From: a candidate division TA06 bacterium 32_111
GTDB lineage: Bacteria > Hydrothermota > 32-111
Assembly (NCBI GenBank): GCA_001508335.1
Contig: LGFX01000006.1
Location: 1-64,000 of the forward strand
DNA length: 64,000 nucleotides
Direction: 5' to 3'
Shown: positions 8,157-16,523 of the stretch, piece by piece
How the letters are laid out: each line of letters opens with the position of its first letter
How positions within the stretch are numbered: position 1 is the stretch's first letter
Translations under genes and position numbers: made by a program
Notes under the pieces: generated by a model
Told to the model about the DNA's origin: nothing
The model's database searches: none
Seen by the model: only the letters and a program-made list of their open reading frames with translations

Positions 8157-9494
8157 ATGAAAAGATATGATGTTGTTATAGTTGGTGGTGGTTCTGGTGG
8201 GTATTTCTGTGCTGAAAAGATAAAAGAGTTTGATCATTCAAAAAGTGTTTTAATAGTTGAGAAGGATAAGATAGGTGGTGTTTGTCTCAACTACGGTTGT
8301 ATTCCCACAAAATCTTTCATCTCTGTAGCAGAGGTTGTTGAAAATTTTAAAAACTCTGAAAGATTTGGAATAAAATCATCTTTCACCTTAGATTTTTTGA
8401 AAGTTTTTGAAAGGAAGGAAAGGATAGTAAAAATACTTCAGACAGGACTTTATAAAAAACTTTTAAATTTAGGAATAGATATAATATTTTCAAAAGCTCA
8501 TTTACGCTCAGACGGTACAGTTGAAACTGAAAATGGTGAGAAATTCCAATTTAAAAATCTTGTTATTGCTACTGGAAGTGAAGATACACAACTTCCTTTT
8601 GCCCCTTTTGATGGAGAAAATATATTGAATTCAAAAGAATCTTTATCTTTAAAAAATATCCCATCAAAAATAGTAATAATTGGAGGTGGAGTTATAGGGT
8701 GTGAGTTTGCAACATATTTTTCAATATTTGGTAGTGATGTTACAATAGTTGAAATGTTTGATACTCCTCTTCCTTCAACAGGTAACACTTTTATAAAAGA
8801 GAATGCAAAAAAGATTTTGCAGAAAAATGGGATAAAATTTTTAGGTTCAACTAAAGTTGTTTCAATTGATAACTTGAATAGAAAGGTTTCCCTTTCAACA
8901 GGCGATTCTTTAGATTTTGATAAACTTATTGTTGCTGTTGGAAGAAAACCTGTTGTTGGTGTTGAGATTGAAAATGTTGGAGTTGAAAAGGACCAAAAAG
9001 GTTTTATAAAAACTGACTGGTTCAAGAGAACAAATGTTGAAAACATATTTGCAACTGGAGATGTAACTGAAGGACCTATGCTTGCTCACAAAGGTTACCA
9101 TGATGGTTATATCGCTGCTAAAAATATTTGTGGTTTGAAAAGTGAAAGGATGGATTACTGCTTTATTCCTTATTCAGTTTTTACAATCCCACCTATGTCA
9201 CACTCAGGCAAAAGTGAAGATGATTTGAAAAGTGAAGGTATTACATATAAAATTTTGAAAAGTAATTATGCCGAAAATGGAAGGGCTGCAACCTATGAAG
9301 CGAGAACAGGTGAAATTAGAGTTTACCTTTCGAAAGAGGATAAAATTCTTGGAGTTGATATTTTCGGTAAAGATAGTGATATTATAATTCATCAACTTTT
9401 ACCTTTAATTCAGAATGGAATAGATTATAAAAAGTTGAAAGAGACAGTTTTTGTTCATCCAACACTTTCAGAGATCGTTTCTGAACTCAGATGA
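8157..9494 (+). CDS. lpd: Dihydrolipoamide dehydrogenase family flavoprotein
   Basis: A 445-residue pyridine-nucleotide-disulfide oxidoreductase. The N-terminal FAD site is VVIVGGGSGGYFCAEKI. The redox-active disulfide is GGVCLNYGCIPTKS. The NAD site is KIVIIGGGVIGCEF, and a second FAD motif NIFATGDV follows. The C-terminal interface carries VFVHPTLSEI with the catalytic His-Glu pair of true lipoamide dehydrogenases, so oxidation of dihydrolipoyl groups with NAD+ is likely. No E1, E2 or glycine-cleavage genes are near; the partner complex is encoded elsewhere. The start was chosen from the promoter position. Confidence 0.88.
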   Translation: MKRYDVVIVGGGSGGYFCAEKIKEFDHSKSVLIVEKDKIGGVCLNYGCIPTKSFISVAEVVENFKNSERFGIKSSFTLDFLKVFERKERIVKILQTGLYKKLLNLGIDIIFSKAHLRSDGTVETENGEKFQFKNLVIATGSEDTQLPFAPFDGENILNSKESLSLKNIPSKIVIIGGGVIGCEFATYFSIFGSDVTIVEMFDTPLPSTGNTFIKENAKKILQKNGIKFLGSTKVVSIDNLNRKVSLSTGDSLDFDKLIVAVGRKPVVGVEIENVGVEKDQKGFIKTDWFKRTNVENIFATGDVTEGPMLAHKGYHDGYIAAKNICGLKSERMDYCFIPYSVFTIPPMSHSGKSEDDLKSEGITYKILKSNYAENGRAATYEARTGEIRVYLSKEDKILGVDIFGKDSDIIIHQLLPLIQNGIDYKKLKETVFVHPTLSEIVSELR

Positions 9495-9496
9495 TA

Positions 9497-9524
9497 TTGA
9501 CTTTAAATTTTAAGCGGTTATACT
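9497..9524 (+). promoter_or_regulatory. Promoter giving a leaderless lepB mRNA
   Basis: TTGACT (9497-9502), 16-bp spacer, TATACT (9519-9524), beginning 3 nt after the lpd stop. Only 6 nt separate the -10 from the lepB ATG and there is no Shine-Dalgarno, so the transcript should begin at or next to the start codon. Confidence 0.75.
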
Positions 9525-9530
9525 TTCTTT

Positions 9531-10301
9531 ATGAATTTTTTTAAAAAAGGAAAAAAAGAAAAAAGGGTTAAGACAAGGGAAGAAAAGATAATCGATTGGA
9601 TAGATGCTATACTTTTTGCAATAGTTGCAACATTCCTTTTAAAATCCTTTTTCATCCAGTCATATATGGTTTTTTCAGGTTCAATGTTGAACACACTCAA
9701 GATAAACGATTTCCTTTTCGTTAACAGGTTAAAATACTCAACAAATGTCCCTATAACTTCAGAAGAGATAATAAGGTATAGAAATCCCAAAAGGGGTGAT
9801 ATAGTTGTTTTCAAATTCCCTTACGATGGAAGACCTTTTGTGAAAAGGTGTGTTGGCCTTCCTGGTGATACTATCCAAATAATAAATAAAGTTTTGTACA
9901 TAAATGGAAAAAGTTACGATGAGCCATTCGTTCAACATATAGATTCTGTAACCTATCCACATATAAACGACTTTTACAAAGGTTATCTCTCAGATAAAGA
10001 GTATCAGAGATTATGGGAAAGTGGAGAGTTCTACAGGAACAGATATTTCTCAATACTTCCAAGGGACAATTTTGGACCTGTAGTTGTCCCTTCCGAACAT
10101 TATTTTATGCTTGGAGATAATAGGGACAACTCTGATGACTCAAGGTTCTGGGGACCATTACATAGAAAATATATTGTTGGAACACCTTTCCTTTACTATT
10201 TTTCGATAGATAAAAGTCAACCTATCTGGAAAATCTGGAAATTTATTAGATTTGAAAGAATCTTAAGACCCGTCAAGTTTCAAACCTATGAATATAAATA
10301 A
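9531..10301 (+). CDS. lepB: Signal peptidase I
   Basis: A 256-residue membrane serine protease that removes signal peptides from Sec-exported proteins, of which this window encodes many. There is a charged lysine-rich N-terminus, one transmembrane helix (about 22-42), then the nucleophile in SGSML (Ser51) and the general base in FVKRCVGLPGD (Lys105). The box MLGDNRDNSDDSRFWGPL (S26 box E) follows. An insert of about 45 residues lies between the Lys box and box E. The mRNA appears leaderless. The stop lies 3 nt from the 3' end of a convergent tRNA gene. Confidence 0.95.
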   Translation: MNFFKKGKKEKRVKTREEKIIDWIDAILFAIVATFLLKSFFIQSYMVFSGSMLNTLKINDFLFVNRLKYSTNVPITSEEIIRYRNPKRGDIVVFKFPYDGRPFVKRCVGLPGDTIQIINKVLYINGKSYDEPFVQHIDSVTYPHINDFYKGYLSDKEYQRLWESGEFYRNRYFSILPRDNFGPVVVPSEHYFMLGDNRDNSDDSRFWGPLHRKYIVGTPFLYYFSIDKSQPIWKIWKFIRFERILRPVKFQTYEYK

Positions 10302-10304
10302 AAA

Positions 10305-10379
<75 letters not shown>

Positions 10380-10390
10380 GTGATTTTATC

Positions 10391-10419
10391 ATTATATACA
10401 TTTAGATATAATTTGTCAA
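10391..10419 (-). promoter_or_regulatory. Consensus promoter for tRNA-fMet
   Basis: On the minus strand TTGACA, 17-bp spacer, TATAAT: a full match to the sigma-70 consensus, as expected for a stable RNA gene. The predicted start is a few bases before the mature 5' end. Confidence 0.9.
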
Positions 10420-10438
10420 GTGTTTTCTGAAAATGGTA

Positions 10439-10466
10439 TTGACTTATAAAATTATTCTATTATATT
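10439..10466 (+). promoter_or_regulatory. Promoter for the ferredoxin gene
   Basis: TTGACT (10439-10444), 16-bp spacer, TATATT (10461-10466). It is followed by an AAAGGAG ribosome site ahead of the ATG at 10494, so this mRNA has a conventional short leader. It is divergent from the tRNA-fMet promoter. Confidence 0.7.
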
Positions 10467-10493
10467 AAATAAAACACTAAAAAGGAGTTTAGA

Positions 10494-10676
10494 ATGAAAG
10501 TTAAAGTTGATCAGGAAAAATGTATCGGGTGTGGTGTTTGTATCAATACCTGTCCTGATGTTTTTGAACTTAACGATGATTCAAAAGCACAGGTTAAAGA
10601 TGATGCAGATTTTGATTCATGCGACCTTGATGAAGCAATCGATAATTGCCCAACTGAAGCGATCAGTGAAGATTAA
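10494..10676 (+). CDS. [4Fe-4S] ferredoxin, Thermotoga-type
   Basis: A 60-residue single-cluster ferredoxin. Cys10, Cys13 and Cys16 (CIGCGVC) plus Cys52 (NCPTEAI) would bind one [4Fe-4S] cluster. Cys20 and Cys43 correspond to the pair that forms a disulfide in the similarly sized Thermotoga maritima ferredoxin. It should act as a soluble low-potential electron carrier for anaerobic oxidoreductases. AAAGGAG precedes the ATG. A terminator-like hairpin follows the stop, yet the next exported-protein gene appears to begin inside this coding sequence. Confidence 0.93.
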   Translation: MKVKVDQEKCIGCGVCINTCPDVFELNDDSKAQVKDDADFDSCDLDEAIDNCPTEAISED

Positions 10677-11295
10677 TAATTTAAAGCCGGTTTTTACCGG
10701 CTTTTTGTTTCTCATATTTTTAACCGTAAATTCAAATATTCTCCTTATAGATTCCATATCAACTAAAAATAATTTTTTTAACTATGAATTCTTCTTTATA
10801 AAAAGTGTAAAACTCTTTTCAGGAGAAATGATAGGGAAGATAAATGGAAAGGTATTTTTGACTGAGGATTCTACTAAACTTTATATAATAGATAATAAAA
10901 ATTCTTTCGTTATCGGTTATGACAAAAAAGGTGTTTTTGAAGAGATAGATGGTAAAAAATATTACCAGAAGGATGAAAGTATTCTAAAAGATCTTGAGAT
11001 AACGACCACCTTAAATCCAATTGAAAAATTAAAAAATTGTAAAAATAATTCTGGTAAAGATTTTCTGGAATTTTTCCCGGAAAATGGGAAAGTTGATATT
11101 GTGAAGATTTTCTTTGATAAAAATTTTCTTTATGATTCAATTTTTTTTATTAAAGGGAAAGATACAATAATGTCAACTTTTTATAGGTACGATGATAGGA
11201 TGTTTCCTATTGAAATAAAAACCTTTGATAGATTGAAGATGGTTGTAGAAAATATAAAAAACTATAGAATAAAAAATGTTGATTTTTATGAATAA
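10666..11295 (+). CDS. Exported protein of unknown function, possibly LolA-like
   Basis: Starting at GTG 10666, which overlaps the ferredoxin stop, the 209-residue product has a good signal peptide (lysines, then VFTGFLFLIFLTV) followed by short beta-rich segments such as GKVFLTEDSTKLYIID and RYDDRMFPIEIK. This pattern loosely resembles lipoprotein-carrier (LolA/LolB) folds, and the next larger gene is similar in style. The frame stays open further upstream inside the ferredoxin gene, but that part reads as a shadow. A downstream TTG at 10705 is the alternative start. No Shine-Dalgarno is seen at GTG, suggesting coupling to ferredoxin translation. Function is not established. Confidence 0.6.
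   Translation: MKINNLKPVFTGFLFLIFLTVNSNILLIDSISTKNNFFNYEFFFIKSVKLFSGEMIGKINGKVFLTEDSTKLYIIDNKNSFVIGYDKKGVFEEIDGKKYYQKDESILKDLEITTTLNPIEKLKNCKNNSGKDFLEFFPENGKVDIVKIFFDKNFLYDSIFFIKGKDTIMSTFYRYDDRMFPIEIKTFDRLKMVVENIKNYRIKNVDFYE
10683..10706 (+). terminator. Intrinsic terminator after ferredoxin, inside the next CDS
   Basis: AAAGCCGG, a 6-nt loop and CCGGCTTT form an 8-bp stem ending in a T run. It sits 7 nt past the ferredoxin stop, but within the signal-peptide codons of the gene starting at 10666, so it could act as an attenuator. Confidence 0.75.
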
Positions 11296-11306
11296 TATAA
11301 TATACT
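11279..11306 (+). promoter_or_regulatory. Promoter for the small CCC protein and LolA-like gene
   Basis: TTGATT (11279-11284), 16-bp spacer, TATACT (11301-11306), followed by AAAAAGGAGG and the ATG at 11326. The -35 lies in the last codons of the previous gene. It probably also drives the downstream LolA-like gene and tRNA-Gly. Confidence 0.55.
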
Positions 11307-11325
11307 ATAAAAAAAGGAGGTTTTG

Positions 11326-11500
11326 ATGAAATTAAATCTTTTAATCGTTTTGTTAGTATTGCTTATATCCATTTTTGTTTTTGCAGCATTCACCTTCACA
11401 TTCAATATTTCCCAGTGCTGCTGTTATACATACAGTAACGGTAAGAGTGTAAAAACTGTTTCAGTTTCTCCATACTCAACAGGAATGAACTTTATTCTTA

Positions 11501-11508
<8 letters not shown>
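11326..11508 (+). CDS. Small exported or membrane protein with a CCC motif
   Basis: A 60-residue protein not recognised as a known family. Residues 1-22 form a signal or anchor (MKLNLLIVLLVLLISIFVFA); the remaining 38 residues include three consecutive cysteines (QCCCYTYSNGK) and are rich in Ser, Thr and aromatic residues. A strong AAAGGAGG site before the ATG at 11326 supports real translation; a TTG one codon earlier is less likely. It overlaps the next gene by 8 nt. The cysteine triplet could bind metal or be a lipid-attachment or disulfide site, but no lipobox is obvious. Confidence 0.6.
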
Positions 11509-12313
<805 letters not shown>

Positions 12314-12317
12314 TGTG

Positions 12318-12345
12318 TTGACAAATGAAAAAAAAATGATAAAAT
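12318..12345 (+). promoter_or_regulatory. Promoter for the lipoprotein/LysM pair
   Basis: TTGACA (12318-12323), 16-bp spacer, TAAAAT (12340-12345), starting 5 nt after tRNA-Gly. CGGAGGT lies 7 nt before the ATG at 12367. Confidence 0.7.
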
Positions 12346-12366
12346 AATCTAAACGGAGGTGTTTAA

Positions 12367-12612
12367 ATGAAAAAAACATTGTTTGTTTTAGTGTTAGCGT
12401 TTCTTCTACTCTCCCTGTTCATAACAGGTTGTGGTCCTAAGAAGGCTACACAGGCACAACTCTCTCAACTTGAAGAGTTGAGGATGGCAGCTGATCAGGC
12501 AGAGGCTCAGGTTGCTGAGTGCCAGAAAAAAGTTGAAGAATTGACAAAAGAGAAAGAGACTCTTCTCAAAGAGATAGAAGAGTTGAAAAAAGAGATCGAA
12601 ATCTACAAATAG
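12367..12612 (+). CDS. Small coiled-coil lipoprotein
   Basis: An 81-residue lipoprotein. The signal peptide ends in the lipobox ITGC (Cys22), the site that Lgt (encoded at 47094-47903) would modify. The remainder is one continuous heptad-patterned helix rich in Glu, Lys, Leu and Ala. In size and design it resembles Lpp-type or OmpH-like structural lipoproteins that link or space the outer membrane. It is co-transcribed with the next LysM protein (11-nt gap), so the pair probably binds the cell wall together. A clear CGGAGGT site precedes the ATG. Confidence 0.8.
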   Translation: MKKTLFVLVLAFLLLSLFITGCGPKKATQAQLSQLEELRMAADQAEAQVAECQKKVEELTKEKETLLKEIEELKKEIEIYK

Positions 12613-12623
12613 AGAGGTGAAAG

Positions 12624-13046
12624 ATGAAAAGTAAAGTTTTTATTGTTGTTTTGTTGTTGATCCTCTCAACGGTTCTTTTTGCTCAGAATCAGAAGATGAC
12701 TGAAACTGAAGTTTTGGATGCTATTTCTATGGAACAGGCAAGACTTGATGCAGCGAATGCAAAACTTGAAGAATGTAAAAATACCCACTCACCACTTATG
12801 ACAGAGGTGGAAAATCTCAGAAAAGAGAAAGAGGACCTTATTGCCCAGTTGAACAATTTAAAAGAAACGAGAGGTTTCTATACAGTTAAACCTGGTGATT
12901 GGCTTTCAAAACTTGCTGAATACAAAGAGGTTTATGGAAAAGGTGGATGGAAGAGATGGCCAGAAATATACAGAGCAAACAAAAGACTCATTAAGGACCC
13001 AAACCTCATTTATCCAAATTGGAAGTTAACAATTCCAAGACCGTAA
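12624..13046 (+). CDS. Exported LysM-domain protein
   Basis: A 140-residue periplasmic protein with a signal peptide (about 1-20), a coiled-coil segment (about 25-88), and a C-terminal LysM-like domain beginning FYTVKPGDWLSKLAEY and ending LIYPNWKLTIP, separated by a WPEIYRANK helix. LysM domains bind peptidoglycan glycan chains, so this is probably a wall-binding partner of the adjacent coiled-coil lipoprotein. GAGAGGTG precedes the ATG. A perfect 10-bp hairpin follows the stop after about 10 nt. Confidence 0.85.
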   Translation: MKSKVFIVVLLLILSTVLFAQNQKMTETEVLDAISMEQARLDAANAKLEECKNTHSPLMTEVENLRKEKEDLIAQLNNLKETRGFYTVKPGDWLSKLAEYKEVYGKGGWKRWPEIYRANKRLIKDPNLIYPNWKLTIPRP

Positions 13047-13056
13047 CAAATTCAGT

Positions 13057-13080
13057 ATGGGCTGTTTCAAAACAGCCCAT
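13057..13080. terminator. Perfect hairpin between the LysM gene and phoH
   Basis: ATGGGCTGTT-TCAA-AACAGCCCAT is a 10-bp perfect inverted repeat with a 4-nt loop. It lacks a T-tail on the plus strand, so it may be a weak or factor-assisted terminator or an mRNA-stabilising stem. It contains an in-frame ATG for phoH, which I do not consider the start. Confidence 0.55.
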
Positions 13081-13089
13081 CAACCTGCT

Positions 13090-14010
13090 ATGATTCAATT
13101 AGAAGAGAAGATAAAGTTATTTTTCGAAAGGTACCCCAAATACAAAGATTTAATAGATTCCAATTTAAAAGGTGATATTCTTTTTTCCAGTGGTAACTAT
13201 TTTTTTGAGGGAAGTGAGGAGAATCTTTTAAAATTGAAAAATATTGTTTACAAAATTTTAGAGATAGAGAACGATAAAGGGTACCTTGAAAGGACGGATG
13301 TTGTTAGTTCAATTTCCAAAAGTATAAATGACCTTTCCTATGGAAAAGAACAGAATATATTCTATCTCCCTAAAAAGATAATAAAAGCGAGAACAAAGGG
13401 ACAGGAAAAATATATAGAATCTCTGAACAGGTACGATGTTGTAGTTTCTATTGGTCCTGCAGGAACTGGAAAGACTTTCCTTGCTGTAGCGAAGGCTTTG
13501 AACGAACTTTTAAAAAAGAATGTTTCGAAGATAATTTTAACAAGACCTGCTGTTGAGGCTGGAGAGAATCTTGGATTTTTACCGGGTGATCTTAAAGAGA
13601 AAGTTGATCCCTACCTGAGACCACTTTACGATGCTTTATACGATCTCGCTGATAAGGATAGGATAGATAGGATGATAAGGGATGGAATAGTTGAAATAGC
13701 GCCACTCGCATATATGAGAGGAAGGACCCTCTCCAACGCCTACCTACTTCTCGACGAGGCACAGAACACAACTTCTATGCAGATGAAGATGTTTTTAACA
13801 CGACTCGGTGTCAGGTCTAAGGCAATAATAACAGGTGATGTAACCCAAATAGATCTTTCGATAAGAGCATCTTCTGGACTTGTTGAATTACATGATATAG
13901 TTAAAGAGATAAAGGAAATTTCCTTTGTCCACCTCACATCAGAAGATGTTGTCAGGCATCCACTTGTAAAGGATATTATAGATGCGTATTCTTCATACAA
14001 TAAAAAATAG
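13090..14010 (+). CDS. phoH: PhoH-like ATPase
   Basis: A 306-residue PhoH/YbeZ-type P-loop NTPase. Walker A is GPAGTGKT (residues 122-129) and Walker B is LLLDEAQNTT; RASSGLVEL is the conserved C-terminal element. PhoH proteins are linked to RNA metabolism and commonly sit beside ybeY, as here. The ATG at 13090 is chosen because the earlier in-frame ATG (13057) is buried in a hairpin. No Shine-Dalgarno is obvious. It heads an operon whose members overlap. Confidence 0.92.
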   Translation: MIQLEEKIKLFFERYPKYKDLIDSNLKGDILFSSGNYFFEGSEENLLKLKNIVYKILEIENDKGYLERTDVVSSISKSINDLSYGKEQNIFYLPKKIIKARTKGQEKYIESLNRYDVVVSIGPAGTGKTFLAVAKALNELLKKNVSKIILTRPAVEAGENLGFLPGDLKEKVDPYLRPLYDALYDLADKDRIDRMIRDGIVEIAPLAYMRGRTLSNAYLLLDEAQNTTSMQMKMFLTRLGVRSKAIITGDVTQIDLSIRASSGLVELHDIVKEIKEISFVHLTSEDVVRHPLVKDIIDAYSSYNKK

Positions 14011-16117
14011 TATCAGAATTTACTACTTTGAGATAATTCTTGTTTTGATACTCGTTATTTTTTTCAACCTATTCTATCCTTCAACATTTTCTAAAATCCC
14101 ACAACTGAAAAAAGGTGATATATCCCCAAAAGACATAATAGCCCCTTTCACTTTCGATATTATAAAAAACTCCGAAATACTTTCAAAAGAGAAAGAGAGA
14201 GCTTATGATAATACACCTCCTGTTCTTGTTTATGATGAAAACAGAAATGTAGAAATTCTTAATAGTTTTTTCTCTTTTAAAGATTTAGTTGATTCTTTAA
14301 ATAAAAATGTTTTTAAAAGTGATGAGAGAAGAAAAATTTTAAAAGATAGTGTAAAAAACATTTCCGATGATCTTGTAAACATTCTTTTTTCTGAAGAATC
14401 GAAAAATGTTTTTAATTTTGTTGAAAAATCTTTAAAGTATACTCTGGATTTTGGTGTTATTGGTGATAAGAGTGTTATCCCTTTTGGAAAAGATAGAAAG
14501 GTATCTTTAAAAATAGGTAATAGAGAGATCTTGAAAAATGATAACGAAATATTTGATCTTAATGAAGCAAAAGAACATTTAAAAAAAGAGATTATAAAAA
14601 AGTATTCAGGTAATTCCTATCTTTTGAAGTATGCTCTTGAAATGTTTCAATATTTTTTAAAACCTAATATATTTTTCGATAGGGACGAAACATCTTTTAG
14701 AAGGGAAAAAGCGAAAAATGAGGTTTCCGAAAAAGTCGGAATAGTGCTAAAAGGTGAGATAATTGTTAGGGCGAATCAGGTTGTTGATCAAACGGTTGAA
14801 GATAAAATATATTCTTTGAATATGTTCCTTAAAGGTGAGGATAATTTTAAAAATAAGTTTTTGAATACCCTATATAAAAATCTCATTTTTATAATAACTT
14901 TCATACTTTACATAATTTTCATAAACACCCAGTTTCCAAAACTGAATTTGAGAAAAAGGGACAAACTTTTCGTTCTATTCCTTTACCTTATAAATCTTGG
15001 AATTTTTGGCTATTTTTATGAGTTGCCAAATATAGAATATATTGTTCCTTTGATTCTAACATCAATACTACTTTCTTTACTTTACAGTAAAACCTTTTCT
15101 CTTATAACATTACTTTTCATTCTAACATCTCTTATACTATATTCAGGTATGAGGTTGTATGGCTTACTCGCAGTTTTAGTTTCATCTTTGTACTCGATAT
15201 TTTTCGTAAAGGATGAAAATATTAAAAAGAATTTTTTTGGAATAGTTTTTAAAATTTCTATTATAAATTTATCACTCTCATTCTTTATAGAACTGTATAG
15301 GGAATCACTATTATCGAACATTTTTATTGCTATGCTTTACAGTTTTATAAACCCGGTTCTATCTTTTGTTATTATGATGTTTTCGATAAAATACATTGAA
15401 AATATTTTGCATAGGTTAACGAACATTACGCTTTTTGAACTGTCGGATCTTAACAATGAACTTTTGAAAGAACTATCTGAGAAGACTTCTGGAACCTACA
15501 ACCATAGTATTATTGTTAGTAGACTTGCCGAAAAAATTGCTAAAGGTGTAGATGCGGATCCTTTACTTGTTAGGGTTGGCTCATACTACCATGACATTGG
15601 AAAGATGGAAAAACCGGAATACTTTATAGAGAATCAATTTAAGGGAACAAATCCACATGAGAATTTGCCTTACGAGATCTCTGCAGAAATTATTGTTGAA
15701 CATGTTAAGAATGGTTTAAAAATAGCTCAGAAATACAAATTACCTGAAAAAGTTCAGAGGTTCATAATTACCCACCATGGAACAACCAATGTAGGATACT
15801 TCTATGAAAAGGCAAAAGAATCGAACAAACCTTTTAATCAGGAACTTTTTAAATATCCGGGTCCTCTTCCTTCCTCAAGAGAGGAAACTATAGTTATGCT
15901 TTCAGATTCTATTGAAGCAGCGGTAAGAAGTGTAAACATTACGGATGATGATGGTTTGAAAGAGATAATAGAAAAGATTATAAACAAAAGAATGGAGGAA
16001 AAGCAATTCAATGAATCGAACATAACTTTGAAAGATCTTGAAAGGATAAAAGAGATTTCCTTTGAATTTTTTAAAGGGATCTACCATCCGAGGATAGATT
16101 ATGTTACAAAAAAATAA
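13982..16117 (+). CDS. pgpH: 7TM-HD phosphohydrolase (PgpH/YqfF type)
   Basis: A 711-residue membrane protein. After one N-terminal helix comes an extracytoplasmic domain (about 40-295) beginning with the LKKGDISPKDIIAP motif of the 7TMR-HDED family. A block of about seven hydrophobic helices (about 300-475) follows, then a cytoplasmic HD domain with NHSIIVSRLAEKIA and the metal-binding His537-Asp538 (YYHDIGKM), plus a later ITHHGT. Homologues hydrolyse cyclic di-AMP to pApA. No c-di-AMP cyclase gene is visible here. It overlaps phoH by 29 nt and ybeY by 17 nt. Confidence 0.92.
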   Translation: MRILHTIKNSIRIYYFEIILVLILVIFFNLFYPSTFSKIPQLKKGDISPKDIIAPFTFDIIKNSEILSKEKERAYDNTPPVLVYDENRNVEILNSFFSFKDLVDSLNKNVFKSDERRKILKDSVKNISDDLVNILFSEESKNVFNFVEKSLKYTLDFGVIGDKSVIPFGKDRKVSLKIGNREILKNDNEIFDLNEAKEHLKKEIIKKYSGNSYLLKYALEMFQYFLKPNIFFDRDETSFRREKAKNEVSEKVGIVLKGEIIVRANQVVDQTVEDKIYSLNMFLKGEDNFKNKFLNTLYKNLIFIITFILYIIFINTQFPKLNLRKRDKLFVLFLYLINLGIFGYFYELPNIEYIVPLILTSILLSLLYSKTFSLITLLFILTSLILYSGMRLYGLLAVLVSSLYSIFFVKDENIKKNFFGIVFKISIINLSLSFFIELYRESLLSNIFIAMLYSFINPVLSFVIMMFSIKYIENILHRLTNITLFELSDLNNELLKELSEKTSGTYNHSIIVSRLAEKIAKGVDADPLLVRVGSYYHDIGKMEKPEYFIENQFKGTNPHENLPYEISAEIIVEHVKNGLKIAQKYKLPEKVQRFIITHHGTTNVGYFYEKAKESNKPFNQELFKYPGPLPSSREETIVMLSDSIEAAVRSVNITDDDGLKEIIEKIINKRMEEKQFNESNITLKDLERIKEISFEFFKGIYHPRIDYVTKK

Positions 16118-16523
16118 GATCAACATCTACAACAAACCAAGAAAGATCAAAAAAAGTGTTAAAGATCTAAAACTTTGGATAGAGGATATTCTCCTTCTGA
16201 ACAACCTAACAGGTTTTGTTGTAAATTTCATCTTTGTTGATGAAGAAGAGATAAGGTATATGAACAAAAAATATAGAAGGATAGATAAACCTACCGATGT
16301 GATATCCTTTTCACTCATAGAAGGTAAATTCGTAAAATATTCTTACAACATGCTTGGAGATGTCTATATTTGTACCGAACAGATAAGACCAAAAAATGAT
16401 AAAGAGATCTTAAGGAGAATGGTTCATGGGGTTTTACATCTTATCGGATATGACCATAAAAGGGAGAAAGAGTTTAAAAAGTTCTTAAAACTTGAAAATA
16501 GATATCTATCTCTTATAATTTGA
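16101..16523 (+). CDS. ybeY: Endoribonuclease YbeY
   Basis: A 140-residue metal-dependent RNase for 16S rRNA 3'-end maturation and ribosome quality control. The zinc motif H-x3-H-x5-H is His109, His113 and His119 (VHGVLHLIGYDH). The RRIDKPTDVISF element is the conserved substrate-cleft segment, and GDVYIC is the usual inner strand. The ATG lies inside the end of pgpH. The phoH-pgpH-ybeY order matches the widely conserved bacterial cluster. Confidence 0.95.
   Translation: MLQKNKINIYNKPRKIKKSVKDLKLWIEDILLLNNLTGFVVNFIFVDEEEIRYMNKKYRRIDKPTDVISFSLIEGKFVKYSYNMLGDVYICTEQIRPKNDKEILRRMVHGVLHLIGYDHKREKEFKKFLKLENRYLSLII

Noticed and set aside
8498-9046. Antisense open frame of about 180 codons within lpd
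   Set aside because: lpd is a complete, motif-rich gene on the other strand; the shadow has no ribosome site or known motif.
10507-10665. In-frame extension of the exported protein upstream into the ferredoxin gene
   Set aside because: It lies fully inside the well-supported ferredoxin CDS in another frame, and the signal peptide only makes sense from about 10666 onward.
13057-13089. Earlier ATG for PhoH
   Set aside because: It is the first arm of a perfect 10-bp hairpin and adds residues (GCFKTAHQPA) not expected of PhoH; the ATG at 13090 is more natural.
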